A DNA stretch of 64,000 nt, taken from contig NW_025062284.1 in NCBI RefSeq assembly GCF_000002995.4, positions 496,001-560,000 of the forward strand. Direction: 5' to 3'. The stretch comes from Brugia malayi. Lineage: Eukaryota; Nematoda; Chromadorea; Rhabditida; Onchocercidae. This document shows positions 11,813 to 23,280 of this stretch, in pieces. Both the position numbers and the translations under genes were made by a program. The notes beneath the pieces were generated by a model. It did no database searches. It saw only the letters and a program-made list of their open reading frames with translations, and was not told where the DNA came from. Numbering within the stretch: position 1 is the stretch's first letter; every line of letters starts with the position of its first letter.

Positions 11813-14353
11813 AAGAATAATTGCATTATTCAAATGAAACAATGGCAACACAACTTGAATTAATGATAAATGATTCATTCAGCTAAAGAGTTTCTTATAA
11901 ATCGAAATTTAAAATTTCAGATGTACACTTGGTCATTCCATTTGCGCCTTATTACTTTCCATGTTTGCATTACGTTGCTCACTTGTTGACGTTGCATTTC
12001 AGCAGCGGGAAGCATGAATTTATGTTTGAAGTTAGCGCGTATGCTTACATTTTCTTCATTTTTTTTTTTTCTTTTTGGTAACGAATAGTTAGTAAATAAT
12101 GAATATTTGATAATGAATTAAAGAATCTTCACATGGTCGTGAAAGGTATGTGTTCTTCTGGAAGTCATTGTCACCTGTTTTCATAATTAATTTATCTTTT
12201 CTCAAATGTATTGAAATGTTGGAACTATAAGTGAAATAAGCAGTTTCTTTTTTTCCGACTCTAGGAACACATACTAATTGTGGTAAAGATAAAGAAATAG
12301 TAATCAACTAATCAATTATTCAATAACAAAACGTTTTTCTACGAAAACAAAACGTTTGTTGATTATTTTGTCTCGTGTTTTTTAAATTAATTACTGTCGT
12401 TTGGTACGAATAGTATGTTTTAGGGTTTAGGAGAGATGCTATATTCGTTTTCAAAGAATGTCTGAATAAAATAAATCTGCAACAGTTGAATTTGTTGCTA
12501 TTTGGCTGATGTAAGCAAGGATTATGATTACGGATTACACAGATCATTCTTAAACGTTTTCAGGTATTTTGTGTTGTAGCCTGAACTTGTTCGAATATGA
12601 ATGTATTGTATCATCAAAAAACTGAGTGCAGCACACATCAGAAGTACTGGAAGACTGCTTAAATTAGCTGAAAACAATGGTGATGTTTATACTGAAGTAA
12701 GGAGTTAAATTTAATAGATAATCTTTTTAAGGTAGCGTTTTTTAAAGTCAGAATTGTCTATACTGATAACAGCTGCATGAAATATATCTGATGATCAGAG
12801 GAATTTACTAACATTGTAACCATATCGTTTATAATCAAGCAGTCTGCATTATTATTATTATTATTATTATTATTAATTGATTAACACAATAAGAAAACAT
12901 TTTCAAGTAAATTTCTTTTTTTTTTTTTTACATTTGAATTTTTTAATATCTAAAAATTCAAATTTTGATATCGGTAATTCACATAATTTTTTAAAAGATT
13001 ACATTGAAATTATATACATATGTTAAATACAATGTTTTTAAAATCAATCCAAATTCGTTAAATGAAACAAAAATTGCAAAGAATTTAAATTGTTTTGGTT
13101 AATTTACACATTAGCATTAAATATTTTTTTCATTCAAAGAGATATTACTGCTTTTTTTTTATACTTATTTAAGACTTTTTGAGAGATACTTCTTCCCTTT
13201 CTTAAAATCTTTTCTTTATTTTATCGTAAATAATTTCTTCAAATTTTGATATTCTTTAAATCAATCTATGTTTGTTCAGTAGTTTTTTTCAGGAGAACAA
13301 AAGAAGTAAACGAATAAATTGCTATCAAATATTTAAAGTTATATCACAAAATGTTCCATTTAATCATAACAATATCAAATATCGATGTTGTTGCTATTCT
13401 GTTCATATTAAAGTAAATGCATTTCCATCAAATTTTTTTAAAAAAGAAATTAAAATTTTTTTTGAACAAAAAAATGAAATTTAATTCAAACATGAATACA
13501 ATGATAAAATAAATAAACATAATAAATAAGCATAACAAGATAAATAAACATAATAATAAATAAAAATAAACATACTAAAAATACATTCTATTATAAACAA
13601 GCGAAGCCATTGCTAATAAAGATAAAATTTGCTTGAATCATAATTAAATGAATCATTCATTTTTTAAATTTTCAAAATATTACAATTTAAATGTAAATAA
13701 TTTATCATTTCTTAATCATCATTTCTCTCTGACAAAAACGTTTCCAAAATTTTAATACTGTAATTAATGTTTTTGTCAAAAAAAAAAAAATGATATCTAA
13801 TTTGTTATTAATACTTTTTATATATTTCTAAGCAAATAACACAAAAAATTTTTTATGCATAAAAAAAAAATTTCCAAATTATTTTCTTAATACAATAAAG
13901 CAAACCTTTTTAGCAAATAAATTAGTAATTTGCTGAAAAAATAAAAAACTAAAAACAAAAAATAAATTTGTTAATCAAATTGTACAAAATGAATGAAAAT
14001 TGCCTAAGAATAGCTTCAAAAAAAGTAATTAAAACATTGAAAAATTTGTGTTTTAATTAAAGTTTGTATTAAAAAATTACCATTGAATAAATATTGGAAT
14101 TTAAAAAATTGAAATTTACTTAATTTTAAAACCTATAAAAAACGATAATTCTCGTTTTTCCTTTTTTTCGAAAATAAACAAAAAGAATAAAATTATAAAT
14201 AAATGATAAAGAATTTTACATAATTTAAGCATATATCATTTAAATAATTAACTTTTTTTTTTTAAAAAAAAACTTTTTAGTTTTTTAAATTTATCATTTA
14301 CTTATTTTACCCAAATTTCTTGGAGCAAAAAAAAAAAAAAAAAAAGAAAATAA
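11813..14353. other. Intergenic, no confident gene
   Basis: 11900-12700 is less AT-rich than its surroundings and holds short open stretches on both strands. A minus-strand one at about 12057-11920 reads NVSIRANFKHKFMLPAAEM... to a stop. A plus-strand one at about 12603-12700 reads MYCIIKKLSAAHIRSTGRLL..., before a gtaagg. Neither could be linked to partner exons. An (ATT)n run lies at 12849-12876. From 12900 on the sequence is AT-rich with A/T homopolymers and no gene signal. Confidence 0.6.
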
Positions 14354-17300
14354 TTAGCAACAAATTTGGGCAAGTTTTTTAGCAAAAGCACCAATCAAAA
14401 TGCAAATAGTCATTAAAGTTAAAGCAATCCAAGCTAAATAATAGCTATAGAAAAAATTAATATGATATGCTTCTGATGCAATTTGTTCATTTTCATTTAA
14501 TATCTCTGAAAAAATTTTTTTAATTAATTTAAACAACAAAAAAAAAAAGAAACACAATTAATTATTTTCTTCTTTATGATAAATTTAAATTATTGCTCAA
14601 GAAAAAAAAAAGATTTAAAAGTAATAAATTTAATTAATTTAAACAAAAAGAAAAAAAAAGAAGCACATAATTAATTATTAAATAATTATTGTTTCCTTTT
14701 CTTTTTTCTCCTTCTTTGCAATAAATTTAAATTATTGTTTTAAAAAAAAAAAAACATTTAAAAATAATATTTATGAAAATTTAATAAAAATTTTGAAATA
14801 AAACTAAAAAAAAACATTTAAAAATAATATTTATAAAAAACAATTGAAATAAAACTAAAAAAAAAAACATTTAAAAGTAATATTTATGAAAATTCAATAA
14901 AAATTTGAAATAAAACTTTAAAAAAATGATTTAAAAGTAATATTTATGAAAATTTAATAAAAATTTCAAATAAAACTTAAAAAAAACATTTAAAAATAAT
15001 ATTTATAAAAAACAATTGAAATAAAACTGAAAAAAAAATGATTTAAAAGTAATATTTATGAAAATTTAATAAAAATTTCAAATAAAACTAAACAAAAACA
15101 TTTAAAAATAATATTTATAAAAATTAATTGAAATAAAACTTTAAAAAAAAAATAAAAGATTACTTACCAAAAGCAGTGCTATTATTTCGAGTATATATAA
15201 ACAAAGCAATAGCTAATGTCACTGTAGCAACAAATGCTAACAATGGTAGAAGAAAAATCCAAAATTCACGACAACAACAGGCGCAAAATGTAATTGCAAC
15301 CAAAATTAATGAGCTAATTTCGATGATTAATGTTGCAATCATTAATTTTGCTACATTTTCATCACATTTTGGCTTTTTCTGAAAAAATATTTTCTTATAT
15401 TTTTCTTTTTTTTTTATATAAAATTAATTATTATTTATTATTATTAAATTTAATTAATATTTATTTGAATTAAAATTGTTGGGCAATTCTTTTTAAATTT
15501 AATTCAAATTTTTTCATATATTTTTCTTTTTTTTTTATATAGAAATTAATTATTATTTTATTATTATTATTAAATTTAATTAATATTTATTTGAATTAAA
15601 ATGTTGGGCAATTCTTTTTAAATTTAATTCAAATTTTTTCATATATTTTTCTTTTTTTTTTATATAGAAATTTAATTATTATTTTATTATTATTAAATTT
15701 AATTAATATTTATTTGAATTAAAATTGTTGGGCAATTCTTTTTAAATTTAATTCAAAGGTTAATAAAAAAAAAAAATGATTAGATTATATTTTAAAGATA
15801 ATGAAATTTTTATTTTTTTTTTTTTTGTATGATAATTGATATGATAAAAGAATTCGTTATCATTGTTTTTTTTTTTTTTTTTTATCATAATTATAGCTTA
15901 TCCTGAAAATATTTTATATATTTTTCTTCTTTTTTTTTTATAGAAATAATTATTATTAAATTGGTATTTTGAATTAGTATTAAATTAAATTGGTAATTAA
16001 ATTGATATCTTTTTAAATTTAATTCAGAGGTAAAAAAAAAAAAAAAAATGATTAGATTATATTTTAAAGATATGAAATTTTTATTTATTTTTTTTTTCTG
16101 TATGATAATTTATATGATAAAAGAATTTGTTATCATTGTTTATCATAATTTTTATCAGTGTTTAATAAATGTTATAAAAAAAAAAATGAGAAATTACATT
16201 GTGCCATAGATGACAGTAATCAATTTTGAAATTATTTTCAGGTATCGGTGAGGTACACCAGAGAAGACCCATTGTTTGTGGTACCAAATATTTCTCAGCT
16301 TCTTGTTCGTTATCTTTTATCACCGAAAATGACCTCCAACCTTAATATGAACAAATATTTATCAGTTAACTTTTTCAGATAACTTTCAAATTAACTAAGT
16401 AAAATTATTATCAAATGTTAGAAGCTTAGTTTATTTATTTATTTATTTTTTTGACTTGAAAAACAAACAAACAAACAATTATATGATAAAAAATTAATTT
16501 TAAATTTGAAATAGTATAATTTTAAATTTGTTTTTAATTTTTTTTTTTTTTTTTTAATAATTTATGAAATTATATTTGTACTTCAAAATGATGCAAAAAA
16601 AGAAAGTAGCAAGAATAATTTGCATTTTGTTGATCAAATAATTTACGAAAAATTATTGATCGATTTGAAATTTATGCAAATTTTTCAGTTTCGTTTTTTT
16701 TTTTTTTTTTTCATTTATTAATTTTTGTAGGCAAAATTAAATAAAACATTATTGAAAAGAGGGAAGGAAAAAAAAAATTAAAATTAAATTAAAATATTTT
16801 TTTTTTTTTTGTTTATTACTTTACTTAATAATTAACGATTGATTACTTTACTTAATAATTAACGATTGATTACTTTACTTAATAATTAACGATTGATTAC
16901 TTTACTTAATAATTAACGATTGATTACTTTACTTAATAATTAACAATCGATTACTTTACTTAATAATTAATGATTGATTACTTTACATAATAATTAACGA
17001 TTGATTACTTTACTTAATAATTAACGATTGATTACTTTACTTGATAATTAACGATTGATTACTTTACTTAATAATTAACGATTGATTACTTTACTTAATA
17101 ATTAACGATTGATTACTTTACTTAATAATTAACAATCGATTACTTTACTTAATAATTAACGATTGATTACTTTACTTAATAATTAACGATTGATTACTTT
17201 ACTTAATAATTAACGATTGATTACTTTACTTAATAATTAACGATTGATTACTTTACTTAATAATTAACGATTGATTACTTTACTTAATAATTAACGATTG

Positions 17301-18801
17301 ATTACTTTACTTAATAATTAACGATTGATTACTTTACTTAATAATTAACGATTGATTACTTTACTTAATAATTAACGATTGATTACTTTACTTAATAATT
17401 AACGATTGATTACTTTACTTAATAATTAACGATTGATTACTTTACTTAATAATTAACGATTGATTACTTTACTTAATAATTAACGATTGATTACTTTACT
17501 TAATAATTAACGATTGATTACTTTACTTAATAATTAACGATTGATTACTTTACTTAATAATTAACGATTGATTACTTTACTTAATAATTAACGATTGATT
17601 ACTTTACTTAATAATTAACGATTGATTACTTTACTTAATAATTAACGATTGATTACTTTACTTAATAATTAACGATTGATTACTTTACTTAATAATTAAC
17701 GATTGATTACTTTACTTAATAATTAACGATTGATTACTTTACTTGATAATTAACGATTGATTACTTTACTTAATAATTAACGATTGATTACTTTACTTAA
17801 TAATTAACGATTGATTACTTTACTTAATAATTAACGATTGATTACTTTACTTAATAATTAACGATTGATTACTTTACTTAATAATTAACGATTGATTACT
17901 TAATAATTAACGATTGATTACTTTACTTAATAATTAACGATTGATTACTTTACTTAATAATTAACGATTGATTACTTTACTTAATAATTAACAATCGATT
18001 ACTTTACTTAATAATTAACGATTGATTACTTTACTTAATAATTAACGATTGATTACTTTACTTAATAATTAACGATTGATTACTTTACTTAATAATTAAC
18101 GATTGATTACTTTACTTAATAATTAACGATTGATTACTTTACTTAATAATTAACAATCGATTACTTTACTTAATAATTAACGATTGATTACTTTACATAA
18201 TAATTAACGATTGATTACTTTACTTAATAATTAACGATTGATTACTTTACTTGATAATTAACGATTGATTACTTTACTTAATAATTAACGATTGATTACT
18301 TTACTTAATAATTAACGATTGATTACTTTACTTAATAATTAACAATCGATTACTTTACTTAATAATTAACGATTGATTACTTTACTTAATAATTAACGAT
18401 TGATTACTTTACTTAATAATTAACGATTGATTACTTTACTTGATAATTAACGATTGATTACTTTACTTAATAATTAACGATTGATTACTTTACTTAATAA
18501 TTAACGATTGATTACTTTACTTAATTATTAACAATTGATTACTTTACTCAATTATAAACAATTGATTATTTTACTTAATAATTAACATATCTAAAGTTAT
18601 CAAAGATTTAGAATCATTGAGAAAATAAACCAAAAATTTTTGCTAATGTTTTTTGTTTTTTGTTAAAATAATTTAAATTTTAAAAAATTTCAACAAAAAA
18701 AATTTAAATTTACCAGGAGTAAGAAATGCAGCAATAGTTAGCAATAATGTAATGGACATTATTATAGCAAACATTAGCTGACCAATCATTGAAACACACA
18801 T
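14354..18801 (-). CDS. Claudin-like (nematode Clc-like) four-TM protein, 197 aa
   Basis: Minus exons 18801-18714, 16340-16198, 15378-15168 and 14505-14354 (88, 143, 211, 152 nt; phases 1, 0, 1) give 197 residues. TM1 is about residues 5-28 (MIGQLMFAIIMSITLLLTIA), ending LTPGW. The first extracellular loop carries the claudin-superfamily signature: W31, GLLWC at 54-58 and C72 in YCHLWHN. TM2 is about 88-108, TM3 about 117-139, a second loop with an NNST sequon follows, and TM4 is about 170-189 (YYLAWIALTLMTICILIGAF). The tail ends QICC, possibly palmitoylated. Claudin-superfamily proteins organise cell junctions or act as channel and receptor accessory subunits at the plasma membrane; the role of this one is not known. 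A TTTGTTTAG upstream of ATG may be an SL site. Intron 1 contains the 27-bp satellite. Confidence 0.88.
14740..15145. repeat. Tandem repeat in intron 3 of the 14354-18801 gene
   Basis: About seven copies of a 55-65 bp unit built from aacatttaaaaataatattt, then ataaaaatttgaaataaaac. It ends just before the exon 3 donor. Confidence 0.85.
15385..15765. repeat. About 120-bp tandem repeat in intron 2 of the 14354-18801 gene
   Basis: Three clear copies, with internal ttgggcaattctttttaaat and a run of T followed by atata. A degraded fourth and fifth copy reach about 16080. Confidence 0.85.
16811..18588. repeat. 27-bp satellite in intron 1 (about 65 copies)
   Basis: The unit starts attaacgattgattacttta and closes cttaata. 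Most copies are identical. Rare variants (acaatcgatt, ttgataatt, catataatt) recur at spaced positions, and the block 16920-17200 is nearly repeated at 18000-18430, which shows segmental amplification inside the array. The degenerate copies lie at the right end (18510-18588). It occupies most of intron 1. Confidence 0.97.
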
Positions 18802-18886
18802 TTTTTTTTTTTATTTTGCCACTAAACAAATTTTATAATCAAAAAAAAATTTTTTTTTTTTTTTTAAAAGTAATAATAAAATATTT

Positions 18887-19713
18887 GTTGTTTATACTTT
18901 TCTGATTTTATAAAAAATATTTGATAACACTAAAATATTTCTGACAACAGTCTATTCAGTGATAAATTTATGATAGTTTATAAATCAGGAAAGTGTAATC
19001 AACAAAATTAATCGGATTAGATCAGATCAATCAATCAACCATTGATCCATTCGCATTTAAAAGTAATATTGTTGATTACACTTTTCTGATTTTATAAAAA
19101 ATATTTAATAACACTAAAATATTTCTGATAACAGTCTATTCAGTGATAAATTTATGATAGTGTATAATTCAGGAAAGTGTAATCAAGAAAATTAATCAGA
19201 TTAGATCAATCAATCAATAAATCAATCACACATTGATCCCATTTACAAGTAGTAATCTGAACTATCTGAATAGTACCATAAAATTTTTTTACACAAAATA
19301 TTTGATAACAGTCTATTCAGTAATAAATTTATGATAGTGTATAATTCAGGAAAGTGTAATCAAGAAAATTAATCAGATCAGATCAATCAATCATTGATCT
19401 TTTTGCATTTACAAGTAATATTGTTGATTACACTTTTCTGATTTTATAAAAAATATTTGATAACACTAAAATATTTCTGACAACAGTCTATTCAGTAATA
19501 AATTTATGATAGTGTATAATTCAGGAAAGTGTAATCAAGAAAATTAATCAGATCAGATCAATCAATCATTGATCTTTTTGCATTTACAAGTAATATTGTT
19601 GATTACACTTTTCTGATTTTATAAAAAATATTTGATAACACTAAAATATTTCTGACAACAGTCTATTCAGTGATAAATTTGTGATAGCTTATAATTCAGG
19701 AAAGTGTAATCAA
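18887..19713. repeat. Five tandem units with terminal inverted repeats
   Basis: Units lie at about 18887-19003, 19071-19185, 19250-19364 (left end damaged), 19423-19538 and 19598-19713. Each begins gttgattacacttttctga and ends tcaggaaagtgtaatcaac. The reverse complement of the end matches the start at 18 of 19 bases. The units are separated by similar spacers containing gatcaatcaatc and cattgatc. The structure resembles a small non-autonomous DNA transposon (MITE) that has become part of a tandem array of 175-185 bp period. Confidence 0.8.
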
Positions 19714-20157
19714 CGAAATTAATCGGATTAGATCAGATCAATCAATCAATAACTCAATCATACATTAATCCGTTCGTAAACAATCTCTAAGCAATAGAAA
19801 AGAGAAGAAAAACACGATTTATTTCACATAAAAACAACAATAAATATTGATAACAAATGATAAATTTCACTGATTATTCTACGCAACTGATTTAATCTAA
19901 ATTAATTTAATTTACTAAAATTATTTCATTTATTAAAAAATTTAATCTAATAAAAATTAAAAGTAAAAATTAGCAAAAAAAGAAAAAAACATTAGAAATG
20001 ATAAAAGTGTAAGTTAGCTAGCAAGAAGAATGGGAGTAATGGAAGAATGAGCTCAAAAAAAAATAGGAAAGATGAAGGAAGCATTGATTTTTGCGCCTAA
20101 AAGAATAATAGAGCCAATTGCACAAAATGTGCAGCAAACTAGTAGTTCGTTGCAGTA

Positions 20158-21075
20158 CTAGCAGTAAGTAAGTAAGTAAATGAGTAAGTAAGTAATTGAG
20201 TAAATAAGTTGGTAAAAGTAAACTTATTGGTATATTATCTAAACGAAAATTTATAGTTTCAATTAAAAAATTCTCGCACAGTTAATAAATTGAAAAAATT
20301 AATTTATTAAATAAATGATGAATGTATAGCAGTAATAGTAGTAATAGTAAATAAGTAAGTAAGTAAATGAGTAAGTAAGTAAGTGAGTGAGTAAGTAAGT
20401 AAAAGTAAACTTATTGGTATATTATCTAAACGAAAATTTATATTGTTTTAATTAAAGAATTCTCGCACAGTTAATAAATTGAAAAAAATAATTTATTAAA
20501 TAAATGATGAATGTATAGCAGTAATAGTAGTAGTAAATAAGTAAGTAAGTAAGTGAATGAGTAAGTAAGTAAGTGAGTAAGTAAGTAAAAGTAAACTTAT
20601 TGATTTATTATCTAAACGAAATTTTATTTTGTTTTAATTAAAAAATTCTTGCACAATTAAAAAAATTTTTATTCAATAAATGATGAATGTATAGCAGTAA
20701 TAGTAGTAGTAAATAAGTAAGTAAGTGAATGAGTAAGTAAGTAAGTAAGTGAGTAAGTAAGTAAATGAAAGTAAACTTATGGGTATATTATCTAAACGAA
20801 AATTTATATTGTTTTAATTAAAGAATTCTCGCACAGTTGAAAAAATTAATTTATTAAATAAATGATGAATGTATAGCAGTAATAGTAGTAGTAAATAAGT
20901 AAGTAAGTGAATGAGTAAATAAGTAAGTAAGTGAGTAAGTAAGTAAGTAACTAAATGAGTAAATAAGTAAGTAAGTGAGTAAGTAAGTAAATAAAAGTAA
21001 ACTTATTCATTTATTATCTAAACGAAATTTTATTTTGTTTTAATTAAAAAATTTTTGCACAATTAATAATTTAAA
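20158..21075. repeat. About 180-bp repeat with (GTAA/GTAAGT)n blocks
   Basis: Five copies of a unit with gtaaacttattggtatatta, aattctcgcacagttaataa and aatgatgaatgtatagcagt. The copies are joined by variable gtaagtaagtaaatgag blocks. Intergenic between the first and second claudin-like genes. Confidence 0.9.
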
Positions 21076-22109
21076 AAAGAATTTTCATTCATTAAATGAT
21101 GAATGCATTTTAATGGCAAATCATTTTTCCCTTTTTTTTTTTTTTTTTTTATTTTAAATTAATAAAATATTTAAAAGCAAAAAAAAAAAAAAAAAAAAAA
21201 ACAAAATTGCTTTTATGTGAAATAGTCAATTCATTAAAATTTATAGAAACGAATACATTTAATCGAATTTAAAATCAAATAATTCATTTCAAGTAATCGA
21301 TTTCATATAATATACTTCATTTCAAGTAATCGATTTTAACATAAGTAATATACAAAATATATTACATATTAAAATAAAAAAACTTAAAATATACAATTAA
21401 AATAAAAAAATGTTAAAATAAAAAAAAATGTTTAAAATCTACCAGCAAAAAAAATATTATATATTTTATAAAATTTTTTTTTCTTTTTTTGTTTTAGCTA
21501 TCAAAAAATTAAAATACAATAATAATAATACAAAAATTAAAAATTAAAAAAAAATAATAATAAAAGAACAAAAAAAAAGAACTTAAATACTTAAAAACTT
21601 AAATAACAGTACACAAATATACTCTTTTACTATTATTATTATATTAGCATTTATAAATTTTTTATTCTTATTTTTTTAAAAAATATCAATGAAAATTTGA
21701 GAATAAAATTTTTAGCAATTTCAATTTATAATAGAAAAAGGTCAAAAGTTATTTTTTAATTTTTGTATGATTAATTTTAGGCAAAAAAAAAAAAGTATAA
21801 TTGAATAAAATGTAAGAATAAATAAAGAAAAAATATATAAAAGAAAACATTTAAATAGCATTTTTTAAAGCAATAAAATAAAATAAAATCAAAAACATAA
21901 ATAAATTCAAATAAAATAATAAAAAGAAAAAAAAATTTTTTTTTTTTCAGACAAATAAACAATTCAATGAATAAAAAATATTTTTTTAAAAAAAAAAAAA
22001 AAAAAATTATTCAAATGGCACAAAATTTTAAAAAAAAAAAAAAAGTTAAATGGAATGATTTGATTACAAAAATTTAAAAAAAAAAAAAATAGAAGAAAAA
22101 TTATTTGAT
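21076..22109. other. Low-complexity A/T sequence
   Basis: Nearly pure A/T with long poly-A and poly-T runs. The one short ORF here (minus 21777-21962) is Phe/Leu/Lys low complexity and is not credible. Confidence 0.8.
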
Positions 22110-23280
22110 GGGAATTGTAGGCATTCTTGGCCATTGAATGTTTCTCATTTTAGAGCCTAGTTGTGAATTTGTGATCTGTTGGCCTAATTATCAATGTATC
22201 TATAACCTAATTTACATACCTTTGTATTTTTTTCTTTTCTTTTAGCAATAAAGTGATTACAAATTAAAAAATAGAAGAAAAATTATTTGATATGAATTCT
22301 AGGCATTCTTGGCCATTTAATGTCTCTCATTCTCTAGAGCCTAGTTCTGGATTTGCAGTCTGTTGGCCATGAAGTGATCGATCGAGGAAAAATTATTTGA
22401 TGTGAATTGAAAATAAATTCGAAATTTCATTTTATTACATATTTGTTAAGGCATTCTTGGCCATTGAATGTCTCTCATTTTAGAGCCTAGTTCTGGATTT
22501 GCAGTCTGTTGGCCATGGAGTGATCGATCAAAGGAAAATTATTTGATGTGAATTGAAAATAAATTCGAAATTTCATTTTATTACATATTTGTTAAGGCAT
22601 TCTTGGCCATTTAATGTCTCTCATTCTAGAGCCTAGTTGTGAATTTGTAATCTGTTGGCCTAATTATCAATGTATCTATAGCCTAATTTACATACCTTTG
22701 TATTTTCTTTTCTTTTTTTTTAACAACAAAATCATTACAAATTAAAAATTAGAAAATCATTTGATATGAATTGTAGGCATTCTTGGCCATTGAATGTCTC
22801 TCATTCTAAAAGCCTGGTTCTGCATTTTTAATCTGTTGGCCTAATTATCAGTGTATCTATAGCCTAATTTACATACCTTTGTATTTTTTTTTCTTTTCTT
22901 TTAGCAACAAAGTGATTACAAATTAAAAAATAGAAGAAAAATTATTTGATATGAATTCTAGGCATTCCTGGCCATTGAATGTCTCTCATTTTAGAGCCTA
23001 GTTCTGCATTTTTAATCTGTTGGCCTAGTTATCAATGTATCTATAGCCTAATTTACATACCTTTGTATTTTTTTTCTTTTCTTTTAGCAATAAAGTGATT
23101 ACAAATTAAAAATTAGAAAATCATTTGATGTGAATTGTAGGCATTCTTGGCCATTTAATGTCTCTCATTCTAAAAGCCTAGTTCTGCATTTTTAATCTGT
23201 TGGCCTAATTATCAATGTATCTATAGCCTAATTTACATACCTTTGTATTTTTTTTTTTTTTTTTTAGCAACAAAATTTTA
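22110..23280. repeat. About 180-bp array abutting a gene end
   Basis: Seven copies containing ggcattcttggccattgaat, gtctctcattctagagccta and gtatctatagcctaatttac, each followed by a T-rich stretch and ttttagcaacaaa. Most are 180-183 bp; two are shortened to about 147 bp. The last copy runs into the 3' end of the gene at 23264-26960, and the shared ttttagcaacaaa is the stop codon and last codons of that gene on the minus strand. Confidence 0.88.

Noticed and set aside
16811..18588. Possible CRISPR array
   Set aside because: Units are contiguous with no unique spacers, and the genome is eukaryotic.
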